Source: Parasphingorhabdus marina DSM 22363 | GTDB taxonomy: Bacteria > Pseudomonadota > Alphaproteobacteria > Sphingomonadales > Sphingomonadaceae | Direction: 5' to 3' | DNA length: 64,000 bases | NCBI RefSeq assembly: GCF_900128895.1 | Contig: NZ_FSQW01000002.1 | Span: forward strand, 1 to 64,000 | Shown: positions 8,253 to 17,178 of the stretch, piece by piece | Layout of the letters: each line of letters starts with the position of its first letter | How positions within the stretch are numbered: position 1 is the first letter of the stretch | Translations under genes and position numbers: made by a program | Notes under the pieces: model-generated | Told to the model about the DNA's origin: nothing | The model's input: only the letters and a program-made list of their open reading frames with translations | The model's database searches: none

Positions 8253-9302
8253 ATGCTGAGGGTCGCAACCATTTTGGGTATGACCGCGCTGTTAAGCGCC
8301 TGTGGCGGCACCCCGCCAAACGCCAAGATACCAACCGACAGCGTGATCAAGGGCGTGAACTATATTGGTGCAACGGTCAGCGATCTGGATCGGACAGCCG
8401 GCCTGTATGACGCATCGGTTGAGCTGCAAACGGTCGACGACGCCGGGATTTCCGAAAGCGCCCAGTTTGATACTCTCGCCGGCCGAACCGGCGTAGCGGC
8501 GCAAACCCGGCTGATGCGCAGCGTCAATGCCCAGGTGCGTTTCATGTCCTTCGCCAATCCCTCGGCCGAAGCACAGGCCACCTCTCCCATGGATGTTCAG
8601 GGCCCAGGCATAGCGCATGTCTGCTATCAGGTGGATGAGAAGACGCAGGCCTATCAAAAATTTCTGGCCGGAGGCGCGAAGCATATCGGTGACCGGGAAA
8701 TGGTTCAGATTAACCCCCAAAACCCCGTCTACTATGCCTATGCCCGTGATTTTGACGGCCTCATATCCGAAATCGAGCATGTGGATATCAGTGCGCTGGA
8801 ACTACCAGAGCCACCAAAACACCAGTACCGGATCCGGCATGTGTCTCTGGCAACCTCCGACATTGACCGGATTGTCGATTTCTATGCGAAGTTTCTGAAC
8901 CAGCCCGAACCCCGCAGGGTCGGAACCTTGTTTGCGGTGAAGAGCGAAAATATCGACAAGGTCTCCGGGCTGGCGGGGAGCGAGGTTGAGATGGCCTGGT
9001 TTCAAGTTCGCAATCTTGAACTGGAGATTTTCCAGTATCACAGTCATCCCACCAAAGACCGCGACGAGCCGCGCCCGATAGATGCGCCGGGCTATAACAT
9101 GATCGTTTTTGATGTCAGCGATATGGAAGCGGCAAGAAAGCGGCTGGTCGATGCCGGCGGGACGGTGGTCACCGAATCCGGTCCGCTGGACGGTGGGCAG
9201 ATCATGTATGGCCGTGATCCGGACGGCAACCTGATCGGTTTGCAGACTGTTGCGACAGACTCAGTTTATTCTTCCCGAAATTTCAAAGACAACGGAACCT
9301 AG
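8253..9302 (+). CDS. Two-domain VOC (glyoxalase/dioxygenase fold) lipoprotein, cluster A
   Basis: 349 aa. A lipoprotein signal (LLSAC, Cys17) precedes two vicinal-oxygen-chelate modules. Module one covers about residues 30-170 (YIGATVSDLDRTAGLYDASVEL; IAHVCYQVDEKTQAYQKFL; YAYARDFDGLISEIEHV). Module two covers about 185-335 (RIRHVSLATSDIDRIVDFYAKFL; YNMIVFDVSDMEAARKRLVDAGG; MYGRDPDGNLIGLQTV). The His and Glu positions of these repeats are those used for a divalent metal in the superfamily. Lipid anchoring outside the cytoplasm is unusual for VOC enzymes. A similar gene, also a lipoprotein, is in cluster B (39082). The SDR start is 9 bases downstream. The reaction is unknown. Confidence 0.85.
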   Translation: MLRVATILGMTALLSACGGTPPNAKIPTDSVIKGVNYIGATVSDLDRTAGLYDASVELQTVDDAGISESAQFDTLAGRTGVAAQTRLMRSVNAQVRFMSFANPSAEAQATSPMDVQGPGIAHVCYQVDEKTQAYQKFLAGGAKHIGDREMVQINPQNPVYYAYARDFDGLISEIEHVDISALELPEPPKHQYRIRHVSLATSDIDRIVDFYAKFLNQPEPRRVGTLFAVKSENIDKVSGLAGSEVEMAWFQVRNLELEIFQYHSHPTKDRDEPRPIDAPGYNMIVFDVSDMEAARKRLVDAGGTVVTESGPLDGGQIMYGRDPDGNLIGLQTVATDSVYSSRNFKDNGT

Positions 9303-9310
9303 GAGCCTGC

Positions 9311-10069
9311 ATGTTTGATTTAACTGGTGATGTTGCCGTTGTGACTGGCGGCAATGGTGGTCTCGGGCTGGCTTTTTGTCGCGGTCTTGTGAAGCAGGGA
9401 TCCAGAGTTGCGATCTGGGGACGGAACGCCGACAAGAATGCGGTCGCGGTCGAGGAATTGCGGGCGATGGGTGGCGACGTGACGGCCTTTGCCTGCGACG
9501 TCACCGACGAGGAGCAGATCGCGACGGCCTTTTCCGGCACGCTGGAGCGATTTGGGAAGGTCGACAGCTGCTTTGCCAATGCCGGGGGTGGCGGATTTCG
9601 CGGCATGTCCCACATGACCGAGCGGCAGACGTGGCTCGATACGATCGATTTAAACCTGATGAGCGTTGTGCAGACATGGTCGCCGATCACGCAACATTTG
9701 CTGGAGCGGGGAGCACCCGGGCGGCTTGTTGTGACGTCATCGGTCGCGGGCATTGTCGGCATGGCCGGCGCGGCGGGCTACTCGACCACCAAGGCCGCCG
9801 TGCTGGGGCTGGTCAGGGCACTGGCCGTGGAACTGGGACAAGCCGGGATCCGGGTCAACGCCATTTTGCCCGGCTATATAGAAACGGAAATGTCGCTTGA
9901 TACGCCGCAGGCGTTCAAGGACGGGGCAAGGCGTCGGGCGGCAATTGGCCGGAATGGCAGGCTGGAAGACATGGAAGGTATCGCCGCTTTCCTCGCCTCG
10001 CGGGAAAGCGATTTCATGACCGGCCAGGCCGTTATTCTGGACGGTGGCCATTCGATTTTCCCGCTATAA
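9311..10069 (+). CDS. Short-chain dehydrogenase/reductase (cluster A)
   Basis: 252 aa classical SDR. The cofactor loop is TGGNGGLG (residues about 13-20), followed by the NAG motif (CFANAGG), Ser in VVTSSVAG, and YSTTK as the catalytic Tyr-Lys pair; VNAILPGYIETEM is the usual PG segment. It is cytoplasmic and oxidises or reduces an alcohol/ketone with NAD(P). AGGAG overlaps the stop of the VOC gene, which indicates co-translation. The closest relative in the window is the cluster B SDR (40884-41642), which shares the opening MFDL.G and GGHSI near the end. The exact substrate cannot be inferred. Confidence 0.88.
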   Translation: MFDLTGDVAVVTGGNGGLGLAFCRGLVKQGSRVAIWGRNADKNAVAVEELRAMGGDVTAFACDVTDEEQIATAFSGTLERFGKVDSCFANAGGGGFRGMSHMTERQTWLDTIDLNLMSVVQTWSPITQHLLERGAPGRLVVTSSVAGIVGMAGAAGYSTTKAAVLGLVRALAVELGQAGIRVNAILPGYIETEMSLDTPQAFKDGARRRAAIGRNGRLEDMEGIAAFLASRESDFMTGQAVILDGGHSIFPL

Positions 10070-10113
10070 GTCATATCACGCAAGGCCATTTCGGCCGGGA
10101 CAGGAAAGACAAA

Positions 10114-12579
10114 ATGAACATCTCCAAGATCATGCACTGGATTTTCGTCATCCTGTTGTGGGTGATTGGTTTGTTGTTGACGATACCGGGTGGCTTTCTC
10201 GTCTATCTCGGGGGAAGTCCCTATTATCTGCTCGCCGGCATCGCCACCCTGGCCGTTGCCTTTCTGGTGACGCGTCGAAATGCGAAAGCCCCAAAAGTCT
10301 ATGCCGGCATATTGCTGGCCACGCTGATCTGGTCCCTGTTTGAGGCCGAGCTGCATTTTCTGGGTCTGCTTCCGCGGCTGGCGGCCTGGCTTGGTCTGGG
10401 GCTGTGGTTTCTGACGCCGCTGTACCGCAACTCCTTCCGACGCGAGCCGGACAGTGAAGAACCGGCATTGCCTTCCCGCTGGTGGGTGGGGGCGCCGTCT
10501 CTGGCAGCTGTCGTCGCCCTTATCGTCGCATCCATGCAGGGCTATGTGCAAAATGGCACCGGAACGGAGAGTGCCCTGGCGGCGGGTGAAGCCGCCACCG
10601 ACTGGCGGCACTATGGCAATGACGAAGGAGGCACCCGTTTTGCACAGCTGACGGATATCAATGTGGACACGGTTGGCGGATTGCAAGAGGTCTGGCGGTA
10701 CCGGACCGGTATAGAGGAAGATTTCAAGGCGACACCGCTCAACGTCAACGGCATGCTTTACATTTGCGCGGCTCTCAATGTTGTCATCGCGATCGACGAC
10801 ACCAGCGGAGAAGAAGTCTGGCGCCATGATCCGGGTCTCGAGCCACCGGCGGCCCATCAATATGCCCGGACCTGCCGCGGAGTTGCTTATCATGAAGCAC
10901 AAGAAGGCTATTCCGGGCAGTGCCCCAAAAGGGTGGTCACCGCCACCGTCGACGCCAGCATCATTGCCGTTGACGCAATGACCGGTGAGTTGTGCACCGA
11001 TTTCGGAGAAAATGGTGCGGTCGATCTGCGCAGCGGGCTCGGGGCGCACGAACGGGACGAATATTATCTCACCTCGCCCCCGCTGGTCGCCGGAGACAAT
11101 CTGGTCGTTGGCGGGCTTGTCCTCGACTCCCAGGATCTTGGCCTGCCGTCGGGCGTGGTGCGGGCCTTTGACGCCACCAGCGGTGACTTCGTCTGGGCCT
11201 GGGACATGGGCAATCCGGGGGACAATGGCGAGCCTGCGGAGGGCAAAACCTATACCCCGGGCACGCCGAATGTCTGGTCGATCATGAGTTATGATCCGGA
11301 ACTGGACCTCATTTATGCACCGACCGGCAATGCGGCCCCGGACTATTTCGGAGGCGCACGCCGGGAATTTGATGATGAATGGTCTTCCGCTGTGGTTGCC
11401 ATCAATGGCAAAACCGGGGCGCCGCGCTGGAAATACCAGACCGTGCACCATGATGTCTGGGACTATGACCTGCCGGCCCAGCCCGTGCTGGTGGATGTGA
11501 CCCGCAATGGTGAAAGCGTTCCGTCAGTGGCCGTGCCAACCAAAATGGGTTCGATATTTCTGCTCGATCGCCGCGACGGATCTCCGGTACATCCGATTGA
11601 AGAGAAACCTGCGCCGCAGAATCCGGAGCCGGGGGAATATGTGTCACCGACGCAGCCATCCTCGCCGCTGCCCCATTTCCATCCTTACCGGCATGAAAAG
11701 GACATGTGGGGGTTGACGCCGATCGATCAGATGATCTGCCGGATCGAATATCGCACAATGCGGTATGAAGGCATGTTCACGCCGCCAACCATGCCGGGAG
11801 GCTTGAAGACGGGTACCATGCTGTACCCCGGCAATTTCGGAGGATTCAACTGGGGCAGTGTATCGGTAGATGCCGACAACGGCCTGTTGGTTGCAGCACC
11901 GATGATGCTGGCGCACAGGCTCATGCTTTTCACGCCCGAACAGGTTGCCGAAGCCGGTCCGCTTGGTGGCTTGCTGCTCGGCAAAAATCATCCCGCAGTC
12001 CGCATGGATCCTGAAGGTCCGATGCCAAAAATGGGAGAGCCGGATGCAGACAATCCCTATGACCATCGCCGGATTAAATATTATGGCGTGCCGGCGCCGT
12101 TCATGTCGCGACTGGGAACACAGGTGCCCTGTTTCGAGCCGCCCTGGTCGCGGATTGCGGTCATTGATCTGAACACCAAGGAACTGCTGTGGAGCCGTCC
12201 AGCCGGGGACATGAGTGACTCCGGACCGTTCAATCTCCGTTCCGGCATTCCTTATGACGTCGGCACGGCGATTCGCGCCGGAACGCTGACAACACGTGGC
12301 GGACTGACCTTCCTCAGTTCGACCATGGACAGCAAGGTCCGCGCTTTTGATGTACGTACCGGTGAAGAAAAATGGGCCGCAAGTTTGCCGGGCAATGGTC
12401 AGTCAACACCCATGTCCTACCGTTCCGGAAAGGATGGCAGGCAATATCTGATCGTTACCGTACCCAACCCCACCTGGCGCTATCCCAGAGATCCGGCCAC
12501 CGGAGAATATATTGATTCGCAGGATGTGCGGGATGGCAAGGGCGGTTATGTCATCGCCTATGCGCTGGGAAACAACTGA
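10114..12579 (+). CDS. Membrane-bound PQQ-dependent dehydrogenase (glucose/quinate/shikimate type)
   Basis: 821 aa. Four to five N-terminal membrane helices lie within residues 1-145. An eight-bladed PQQ propeller opens with the family signature DWRHYGNDEGGTRFAQLTDIN. Blade motifs include VWRHDPGLE, VWAWDMGNPGD, WKYQTVHHDVWDYDLPAQPVLVD and GVIAYALGN-like ends. The family oxidises sugars or polyols in the periplasm and passes electrons directly to ubiquinone. It is the last gene of cluster A, 44 bp after the SDR. Sphingomonads often have several such paralogues of unknown substrate, so glucose specificity should not be assumed. Confidence 0.9.
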   Translation: MNISKIMHWIFVILLWVIGLLLTIPGGFLVYLGGSPYYLLAGIATLAVAFLVTRRNAKAPKVYAGILLATLIWSLFEAELHFLGLLPRLAAWLGLGLWFLTPLYRNSFRREPDSEEPALPSRWWVGAPSLAAVVALIVASMQGYVQNGTGTESALAAGEAATDWRHYGNDEGGTRFAQLTDINVDTVGGLQEVWRYRTGIEEDFKATPLNVNGMLYICAALNVVIAIDDTSGEEVWRHDPGLEPPAAHQYARTCRGVAYHEAQEGYSGQCPKRVVTATVDASIIAVDAMTGELCTDFGENGAVDLRSGLGAHERDEYYLTSPPLVAGDNLVVGGLVLDSQDLGLPSGVVRAFDATSGDFVWAWDMGNPGDNGEPAEGKTYTPGTPNVWSIMSYDPELDLIYAPTGNAAPDYFGGARREFDDEWSSAVVAINGKTGAPRWKYQTVHHDVWDYDLPAQPVLVDVTRNGESVPSVAVPTKMGSIFLLDRRDGSPVHPIEEKPAPQNPEPGEYVSPTQPSSPLPHFHPYRHEKDMWGLTPIDQMICRIEYRTMRYEGMFTPPTMPGGLKTGTMLYPGNFGGFNWGSVSVDADNGLLVAAPMMLAHRLMLFTPEQVAEAGPLGGLLLGKNHPAVRMDPEGPMPKMGEPDADNPYDHRRIKYYGVPAPFMSRLGTQVPCFEPPWSRIAVIDLNTKELLWSRPAGDMSDSGPFNLRSGIPYDVGTAIRAGTLTTRGGLTFLSSTMDSKVRAFDVRTGEEKWAASLPGNGQSTPMSYRSGKDGRQYLIVTVPNPTWRYPRDPATGEYIDSQDVRDGKGGYVIAYALGNN

Positions 12580-12893
12580 GCAACCGGAGGTCGATAGCCA
12601 CGCCTCTCTTTGGCGGCACTGAACTCACTGGATGGTTCGCCGCGGGCCGGGCTGCTGAACAGGGTCACCAACCACCAGCTTCGAGGAACCGGAGAAGATT
12701 GCCAGCTGGCACGGCATATCGGCAAAGCTGTAAATTGGAGCGCCCAAGCCTGTTTGACGGGAAAGCCGGCGATTCCATATGGTGCATATAATTGGTATGA
12801 CAATAAATTGGCATTGGCATATATAAAAGGTTGACATATTGAAATTCACCCTGCATTTTTCCCGCGAGAAAATAAAGATCAGGGAGAACAGGG
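12580..12893. other. Intergenic region holding the promoter of the first alginate-locus receptor
   Basis: No credible gene was found. The part next to the receptor is AT-rich and contains the operator-like motif and -35 element described separately. The first 190 bases show nothing recognisable. Confidence 0.6.
12791..12836 (+). promoter_or_regulatory. Alginate-regulon operator and -35 element, copy 1
   Basis: ATTGGTATGACAAT (12791-12804) has ATTG/CAAT ends and is followed 40 bp on by GGTTGACA (TTGACA 12831-12836). The same arrangement recurs at 17072 and, slightly changed, at 20482. The identical 14-mer at two loci suggests a binding site for the GntR regulator encoded at 16143. Confidence 0.6.
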
Positions 12894-15800
12894 ATGCTTC
12901 ACGTTATGAGAGGCGCGCAATCGCGGCGCCGTTCGTCAATCACAAAATTTTTGATGGCAGGATGTGCAACCGCTGCGCTGGCCGTTCCGGCGCACGCACA
13001 GGAACAGGATCAGGCAGCCGGCGCAGAGGAAGGCGATGTCATCGTCGTCACCGGGATCCGGGGCACGATCCAGAATTCGATCGAGGAAAAGCGAATCGCC
13101 ACCGAAGTTTTCGATGCGCTTTCGGCTGAGGAAATTGGCGACCTGCCAGCGCTTTCGATCGGTGAGGCACTGGAAACACTGACCGGTGCGGGATCGCATC
13201 GCGAGCAGGGTGGGGCGACGGAAATCTCCATCCGCGGTCTGGGACCGTTTCTGGGATCAACGGTGATCAACGGCCGGATCGCATCCAATGGCAGTGGTGA
13301 TCGCTCGGTTAATTTCAGCCAGTTCCCGTCGGAACTGTTCAACAAGATCGGAATCTACAAAACCCAGGCGGCCAGCTATATCGAAGGCGGTGTGGCAGGT
13401 CAGATCGCTCTCGAAACGATCAGGCCGCTGGATTATGGAAAACGCCGGTTCCAGGGCGATTTCAAGCTGAATGCCAATCCCGATAATCTGGATATTGATT
13501 CGGATCAGCGGTTCCAGAAATACGGATATCGCGCCACGGTCAGTTATGTTGACCAGTTTGAACTGGGAAATGGTGGAGAACTGGGTATTTCGCTGGGTTA
13601 TTCGCGCAATGAAACGACCAATCCCGAACAGGAAGCGAACGTTTCCAACACGATACGCGCCTGTGTGCTTGATCCGACAACCACCAGCGATGGCGTATTC
13701 GATGACGGAAACTGCGACACGAGCAGCGATACCATCGCAGGCTTGCGTGACGGTTCGATCACCAATGACTTCGTGATTGCGCGGAACAGCTATGCCTTTC
13801 GCTCGAACATTACCGACGATACGCGAGATTCCTTCTTTGGCGCGATTCAGTTCAAGCCCAGCCCCGATGTCGATATCAATGCCGATTTTCAATATTCCAA
13901 ACGCCTGTTCCGCGAACAGCGCAGCGACTTGAACTTCGCGGAAGGACGCCGGATTGATGGTCCGGGTGATCCCAACCGTATCGATCTCGATCTGATTTTT
14001 ACCGAGACCGGAGCGCTGCGACAGTTCACCAATGAACAGCGGATTGAAGCGGTCAGCGAATATCTGGAGCGGGATGAGGAATATTATGGCGGCGGATTGT
14101 CAATTGACGTCCAGGCCAGCGAACGGCTGAAACTCAGTTTTGATGCCTCTTATTCCCAGACACAGCGGATTGAGGAAGCCGTACAGATAAGATTCCGGAC
14201 CGAGGATGACGAGGACATATTCGGCAACACCGGCGCCTGGACGCCCAGCCTGGAAAGCGACGGCAGTACGCAGGATGACCGCGTTGAGACGGCAGTATTA
14301 ATCCGTCGTAACGGTTCGCAAGGCCTGAATTTTGTCGTTCAGGATTTTGATGTGAATAACTACGACCTGTTTGCTAACGATCCCAGATTGCGAGCCGATC
14401 TGGAACAGGATCGTTACAACAGTATCTGGGCGGTTCGTGGCGATGCCGAATATGAGATGGATGGTTTCTTTTCATCATTGCAGGCTGGCCTCCGGTTCCA
14501 GGAACTGGAATATCGGGACGTGCCGGGAGCGGCTAACGGGACGAGCCGGCTGCAGATCAATTATGATGATACAAGCACAACTGGCGCACTGGCTGTTGCC
14601 AATCAGGAGTGCAGGACGTCTTTTCCGGAAAGCGGTTTTCTTGGGTCGGTGTCAGGTGGGAACCCGTTGGTCACCAATGTCGATGCTGCAGGCAATGTTA
14701 TAAGTACTACCAACACCTTTGCCACTTTTGACGCGCGCTGTATTGCTCAGGTGCTGGAGCGCGAGGATCCATCCGGGCTCCAGTTTGATTCTGATGGCAA
14801 TGTCATCTTCCCGACGGGTGACTTTGACTCCATTCAAAACACGGATTTGAAAGAGAAAACCTGGGCCGGGTATGTTCAGGCCAATTTTGACAGCGAGTGG
14901 GGCAGTACGCCTGTTCGCGGCAATATTGGTGTGCGAGTGATCCATACAGATGTCGAGTCAATGGGGTTCCGTGGTACGCTTTCTGCATCGTTTAATGCGC
15001 AGGGCGAACTGGTCATTACTGAAGACACGGATTCTCTTGTCCCGGTAGTCGGCGGTATCTCTTACACCGAGTTCCTGCCAAGCTTGAATGTCGTTGCAGA
15101 ATTCCAGCCAGATCTGCTCGGTCGGTTTGCTGTTTATCGGGCATTGTCCCGGCCTGATCCTTCGGATTTGAGCTTTGGCCGGACATTCACCGCACTGGCT
15201 GATGAGACCGTCACCAATATTGCAGATGCAATCGGGACGGCTAATGCCACTGGCAATCCCTTTATCGAACCATTGCTTTCCTGGAACGTCGATGCGGGTA
15301 TCGAGTGGTACCCGAACGAAGATACGATCCTCGCCCTCAACGCTTATTACAAGAGCTTCAATGGCGGTTTTGAGACCGTCGGTCGAACCGAAATTTTTAC
15401 AGTTGATGGGCAGGATCTTCCTACTGTGGTCAGGACTACCCAGACTAGTGACGAGACCAGCACCATTTATGGCGTCGAAATTACGGCGGCTCATCGTTTC
15501 AGTTACTTGCCAAAACCGCTTGATGGTTTGGGGTTCAAGCTTAGCTATAACTACGCCGATTCGAATTTTGAATTCGACGACGATACGCTTGGAACGATCA
15601 CAGATTTTGTCGTAAATCCTGACGGTTCCACAACGCCGTTCACTCTCAACGGACTTATCCCGCCTTCAAACCTCTTCGGATTTTCGAAGCATGTTCTGGC
15701 GGCTCAGCTCTACTACGAGATCGGCGGATTCAGCGCGCAAGGCGTCTACAAATACCGGAGCAACTATTTCCAGCAATTCGTATCGACCCCGGGCCGCGTG

Positions 15801-15992
15801 CGCTATGTTGACGATGTGGGGGTATTCGAAGCGCGGATCTCTTATCAGCTTAACAAGAATGTGCGGTTCACACTGGAGGGTATCAATCTGTTCAATGAGC
15901 CACGCACCAATTTCCGCGGGGCTCCGGATGATTTCGGTGCCATCCAGGTGTACGGACCGCGCTATTTTGCCGGTGTCCGGTTCAAGTTCTAG
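12894..15992 (+). CDS. TonB-dependent receptor, probable alginate oligosaccharide uptake, 1
   Basis: 1032 aa. The signal peptide ends at AHA|QEQ. The plug starts VIVVTGIRGTIQNSIEEKR, the form typical of the long polysaccharide-type TonB receptors of Caulobacter and sphingomonads (TIGR01782-like). The barrel ends YGPRYFAGVRFKF with a terminal Phe. The start ATG has AGGGAGAACAGGG upstream. It lies directly upstream of the GntR regulator and shares a promoter motif with the second receptor and the lyase operon, so uptake of alginate oligomers is the likely role. This is by context; barrel sequence alone does not give the ligand. Confidence 0.88.
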   Translation: MLHVMRGAQSRRRSSITKFLMAGCATAALAVPAHAQEQDQAAGAEEGDVIVVTGIRGTIQNSIEEKRIATEVFDALSAEEIGDLPALSIGEALETLTGAGSHREQGGATEISIRGLGPFLGSTVINGRIASNGSGDRSVNFSQFPSELFNKIGIYKTQAASYIEGGVAGQIALETIRPLDYGKRRFQGDFKLNANPDNLDIDSDQRFQKYGYRATVSYVDQFELGNGGELGISLGYSRNETTNPEQEANVSNTIRACVLDPTTTSDGVFDDGNCDTSSDTIAGLRDGSITNDFVIARNSYAFRSNITDDTRDSFFGAIQFKPSPDVDINADFQYSKRLFREQRSDLNFAEGRRIDGPGDPNRIDLDLIFTETGALRQFTNEQRIEAVSEYLERDEEYYGGGLSIDVQASERLKLSFDASYSQTQRIEEAVQIRFRTEDDEDIFGNTGAWTPSLESDGSTQDDRVETAVLIRRNGSQGLNFVVQDFDVNNYDLFANDPRLRADLEQDRYNSIWAVRGDAEYEMDGFFSSLQAGLRFQELEYRDVPGAANGTSRLQINYDDTSTTGALAVANQECRTSFPESGFLGSVSGGNPLVTNVDAAGNVISTTNTFATFDARCIAQVLEREDPSGLQFDSDGNVIFPTGDFDSIQNTDLKEKTWAGYVQANFDSEWGSTPVRGNIGVRVIHTDVESMGFRGTLSASFNAQGELVITEDTDSLVPVVGGISYTEFLPSLNVVAEFQPDLLGRFAVYRALSRPDPSDLSFGRTFTALADETVTNIADAIGTANATGNPFIEPLLSWNVDAGIEWYPNEDTILALNAYYKSFNGGFETVGRTEIFTVDGQDLPTVVRTTQTSDETSTIYGVEITAAHRFSYLPKPLDGLGFKLSYNYADSNFEFDDDTLGTITDFVVNPDGSTTPFTLNGLIPPSNLFGFSKHVLAAQLYYEIGGFSAQGVYKYRSNYFQQFVSTPGRVRYVDDVGVFEARISYQLNKNVRFTLEGINLFNEPRTNFRGAPDDFGAIQVYGPRYFAGVRFKF

Positions 15993-16004
15993 TTCCAACA
16001 GGGG

Positions 16005-16039
16005 GCTGGTGCAGTGGTCCCCTGGACCGCTGCACCAGC
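16005..16039. terminator. Strong hairpin between receptor 1 and the GntR gene
   Basis: A 16-bp stem with one T-G mismatch (GCTGGTGCAG.. at 16005 pairing to 16039) encloses a 3-nt loop. No T-tract follows, so it may attenuate or protect the 3' end rather than act as a full intrinsic terminator. Confidence 0.5.
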
Positions 16040-16142
16040 ATGTTTACAATTATTAGACCAAAGCGGTCGACAAATTACAGGGTTTTGCGTTAGTTACAGA
16101 AATCAACGGGTCGCAACTGCATGAAAGGGAGTTCGCTGGAAT

Positions 16143-16883
16143 ATGGCTGAGCAGAGGCTTTTTCACCGTATTGCCGAACAGATTGGTCAGTTGATCGATG
16201 AAGGCGTTTTTCCGCCCGGCACGCGTTTGCCTGGCGAACGAGAGCTGGCCGAAAGATTTGAAGTCAGTCGTGTAACCATTCGCGAAGCTGAAATCGCCTT
16301 GCAGGCCATCGGCCGTATCGAGATCAAGACTGGCTCCGGCGTCTATGTCAGCGAAGAGCAGCCCCATCATCCGGGACAGCTGCCCGAAGTCAGCGCATTT
16401 GAAGTCACCGAGGCGCGCTCGCTGATCGAGGCCGAGGCTGCGGCTCTGGCTGCCAAGATCATCTCCGATGAGAATCTCGAAAAACTCGATGAGCTGATCG
16501 AGACCATGGGTAAGAGCGACGAGGAAACATCGCTGGCCGCAGACCGCGAGTTTCATGCGACCATTGCCCGCTCTTCCGGCAACGGGGCGATGGTATATGC
16601 GATCGAGTCCCTCTGGCGGATGCGGGAAGAGCTCCCCGAAGTGAAACACAGCTATGATGCGGTGTGCGAGGAAGATGCCGCTGCACGGGCGAAAGAACAT
16701 CAGGCCATTCTTGATGCACTGAAGGCCCGTAACCCGTCGGCCGCGCGCCGGGCAATGCGCGAGCATTTTCTCCGCCTGATCGGTTCGATGCTGGATGTCA
16801 CCGAACAGGAAGCCATGCGCGAAGTTCAGCAACGCGCGATCGAAAGTCGCGAGCGCTTTCTCGACGTCGCCCGGATGGGCTAA
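16143..16883 (+). CDS. GntR-family (FadR subfamily, FCD domain) regulator of the alginate locus
   Basis: 246 aa. The N-terminal winged helix is complete: LFHRIAEQIGQLIDEGVFPPGTRLPGERELAERFEVSRVTIREAEIALQAIG, about residues 5-60. The C-terminal all-helical FCD domain covers about 85-230, with metal or ligand residues in FHATIARSSGN and the late AMREHFLRLI. FadR-type regulators are known to repress uronate and alginate genes and to release DNA on binding KDG-like intermediates. Its position between the two receptors and the repeated motif upstream of three units support this role. KDG as effector is an inference. Confidence 0.88.
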   Translation: MAEQRLFHRIAEQIGQLIDEGVFPPGTRLPGERELAERFEVSRVTIREAEIALQAIGRIEIKTGSGVYVSEEQPHHPGQLPEVSAFEVTEARSLIEAEAAALAAKIISDENLEKLDELIETMGKSDEETSLAADREFHATIARSSGNGAMVYAIESLWRMREELPEVKHSYDAVCEEDAAARAKEHQAILDALKARNPSAARRAMREHFLRLIGSMLDVTEQEAMREVQQRAIESRERFLDVARMG

Positions 16884-17071
16884 CCCACTCTTTCTGACGC
16901 GCCTTTTTGGAAGAATGTGGCGGTGGGATTCCGACAGCGGGAATGCTTGCGTCTGGCGCTGTCCGGAATCACCGGCCTTCACCGAACTCGAATTGGACTT
17001 TGGTTGTTACCCAAAAAGGCCAGAACAGGTTTCGGCTGAAACCAGAGGAGGCATGTCGATTGGAATATCTT

Positions 17072-17118
17072 ATTGGTATGACAATAAAATCATTAAAGGT
17101 ATGCTTTAAAGGTTGACT
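17072..17118 (+). promoter_or_regulatory. Alginate-regulon operator and -35 element, copy 2
   Basis: ATTGGTATGACAAT (17072-17085) is identical to copy 1 and is followed 41 bp on by GGTTGACT (TTGACT 17113-17118). The intervening AAGGTATGCTTTAAAGG resembles the TTGGCATATATAAAAGG of copy 1. Confidence 0.6.
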
Positions 17119-17178
17119 CTTTGGTTTGTTCTGTCCAGTAAATTGCACAATTATAAAAAATCTACTGGGGAGGAATCG

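Noticed and set aside
9874-11451. 525-codon minus-strand open frame
   Set aside because: Antisense to the SDR and PQQ dehydrogenase genes; composition follows the codon pattern of the sense genes and no motif is present.
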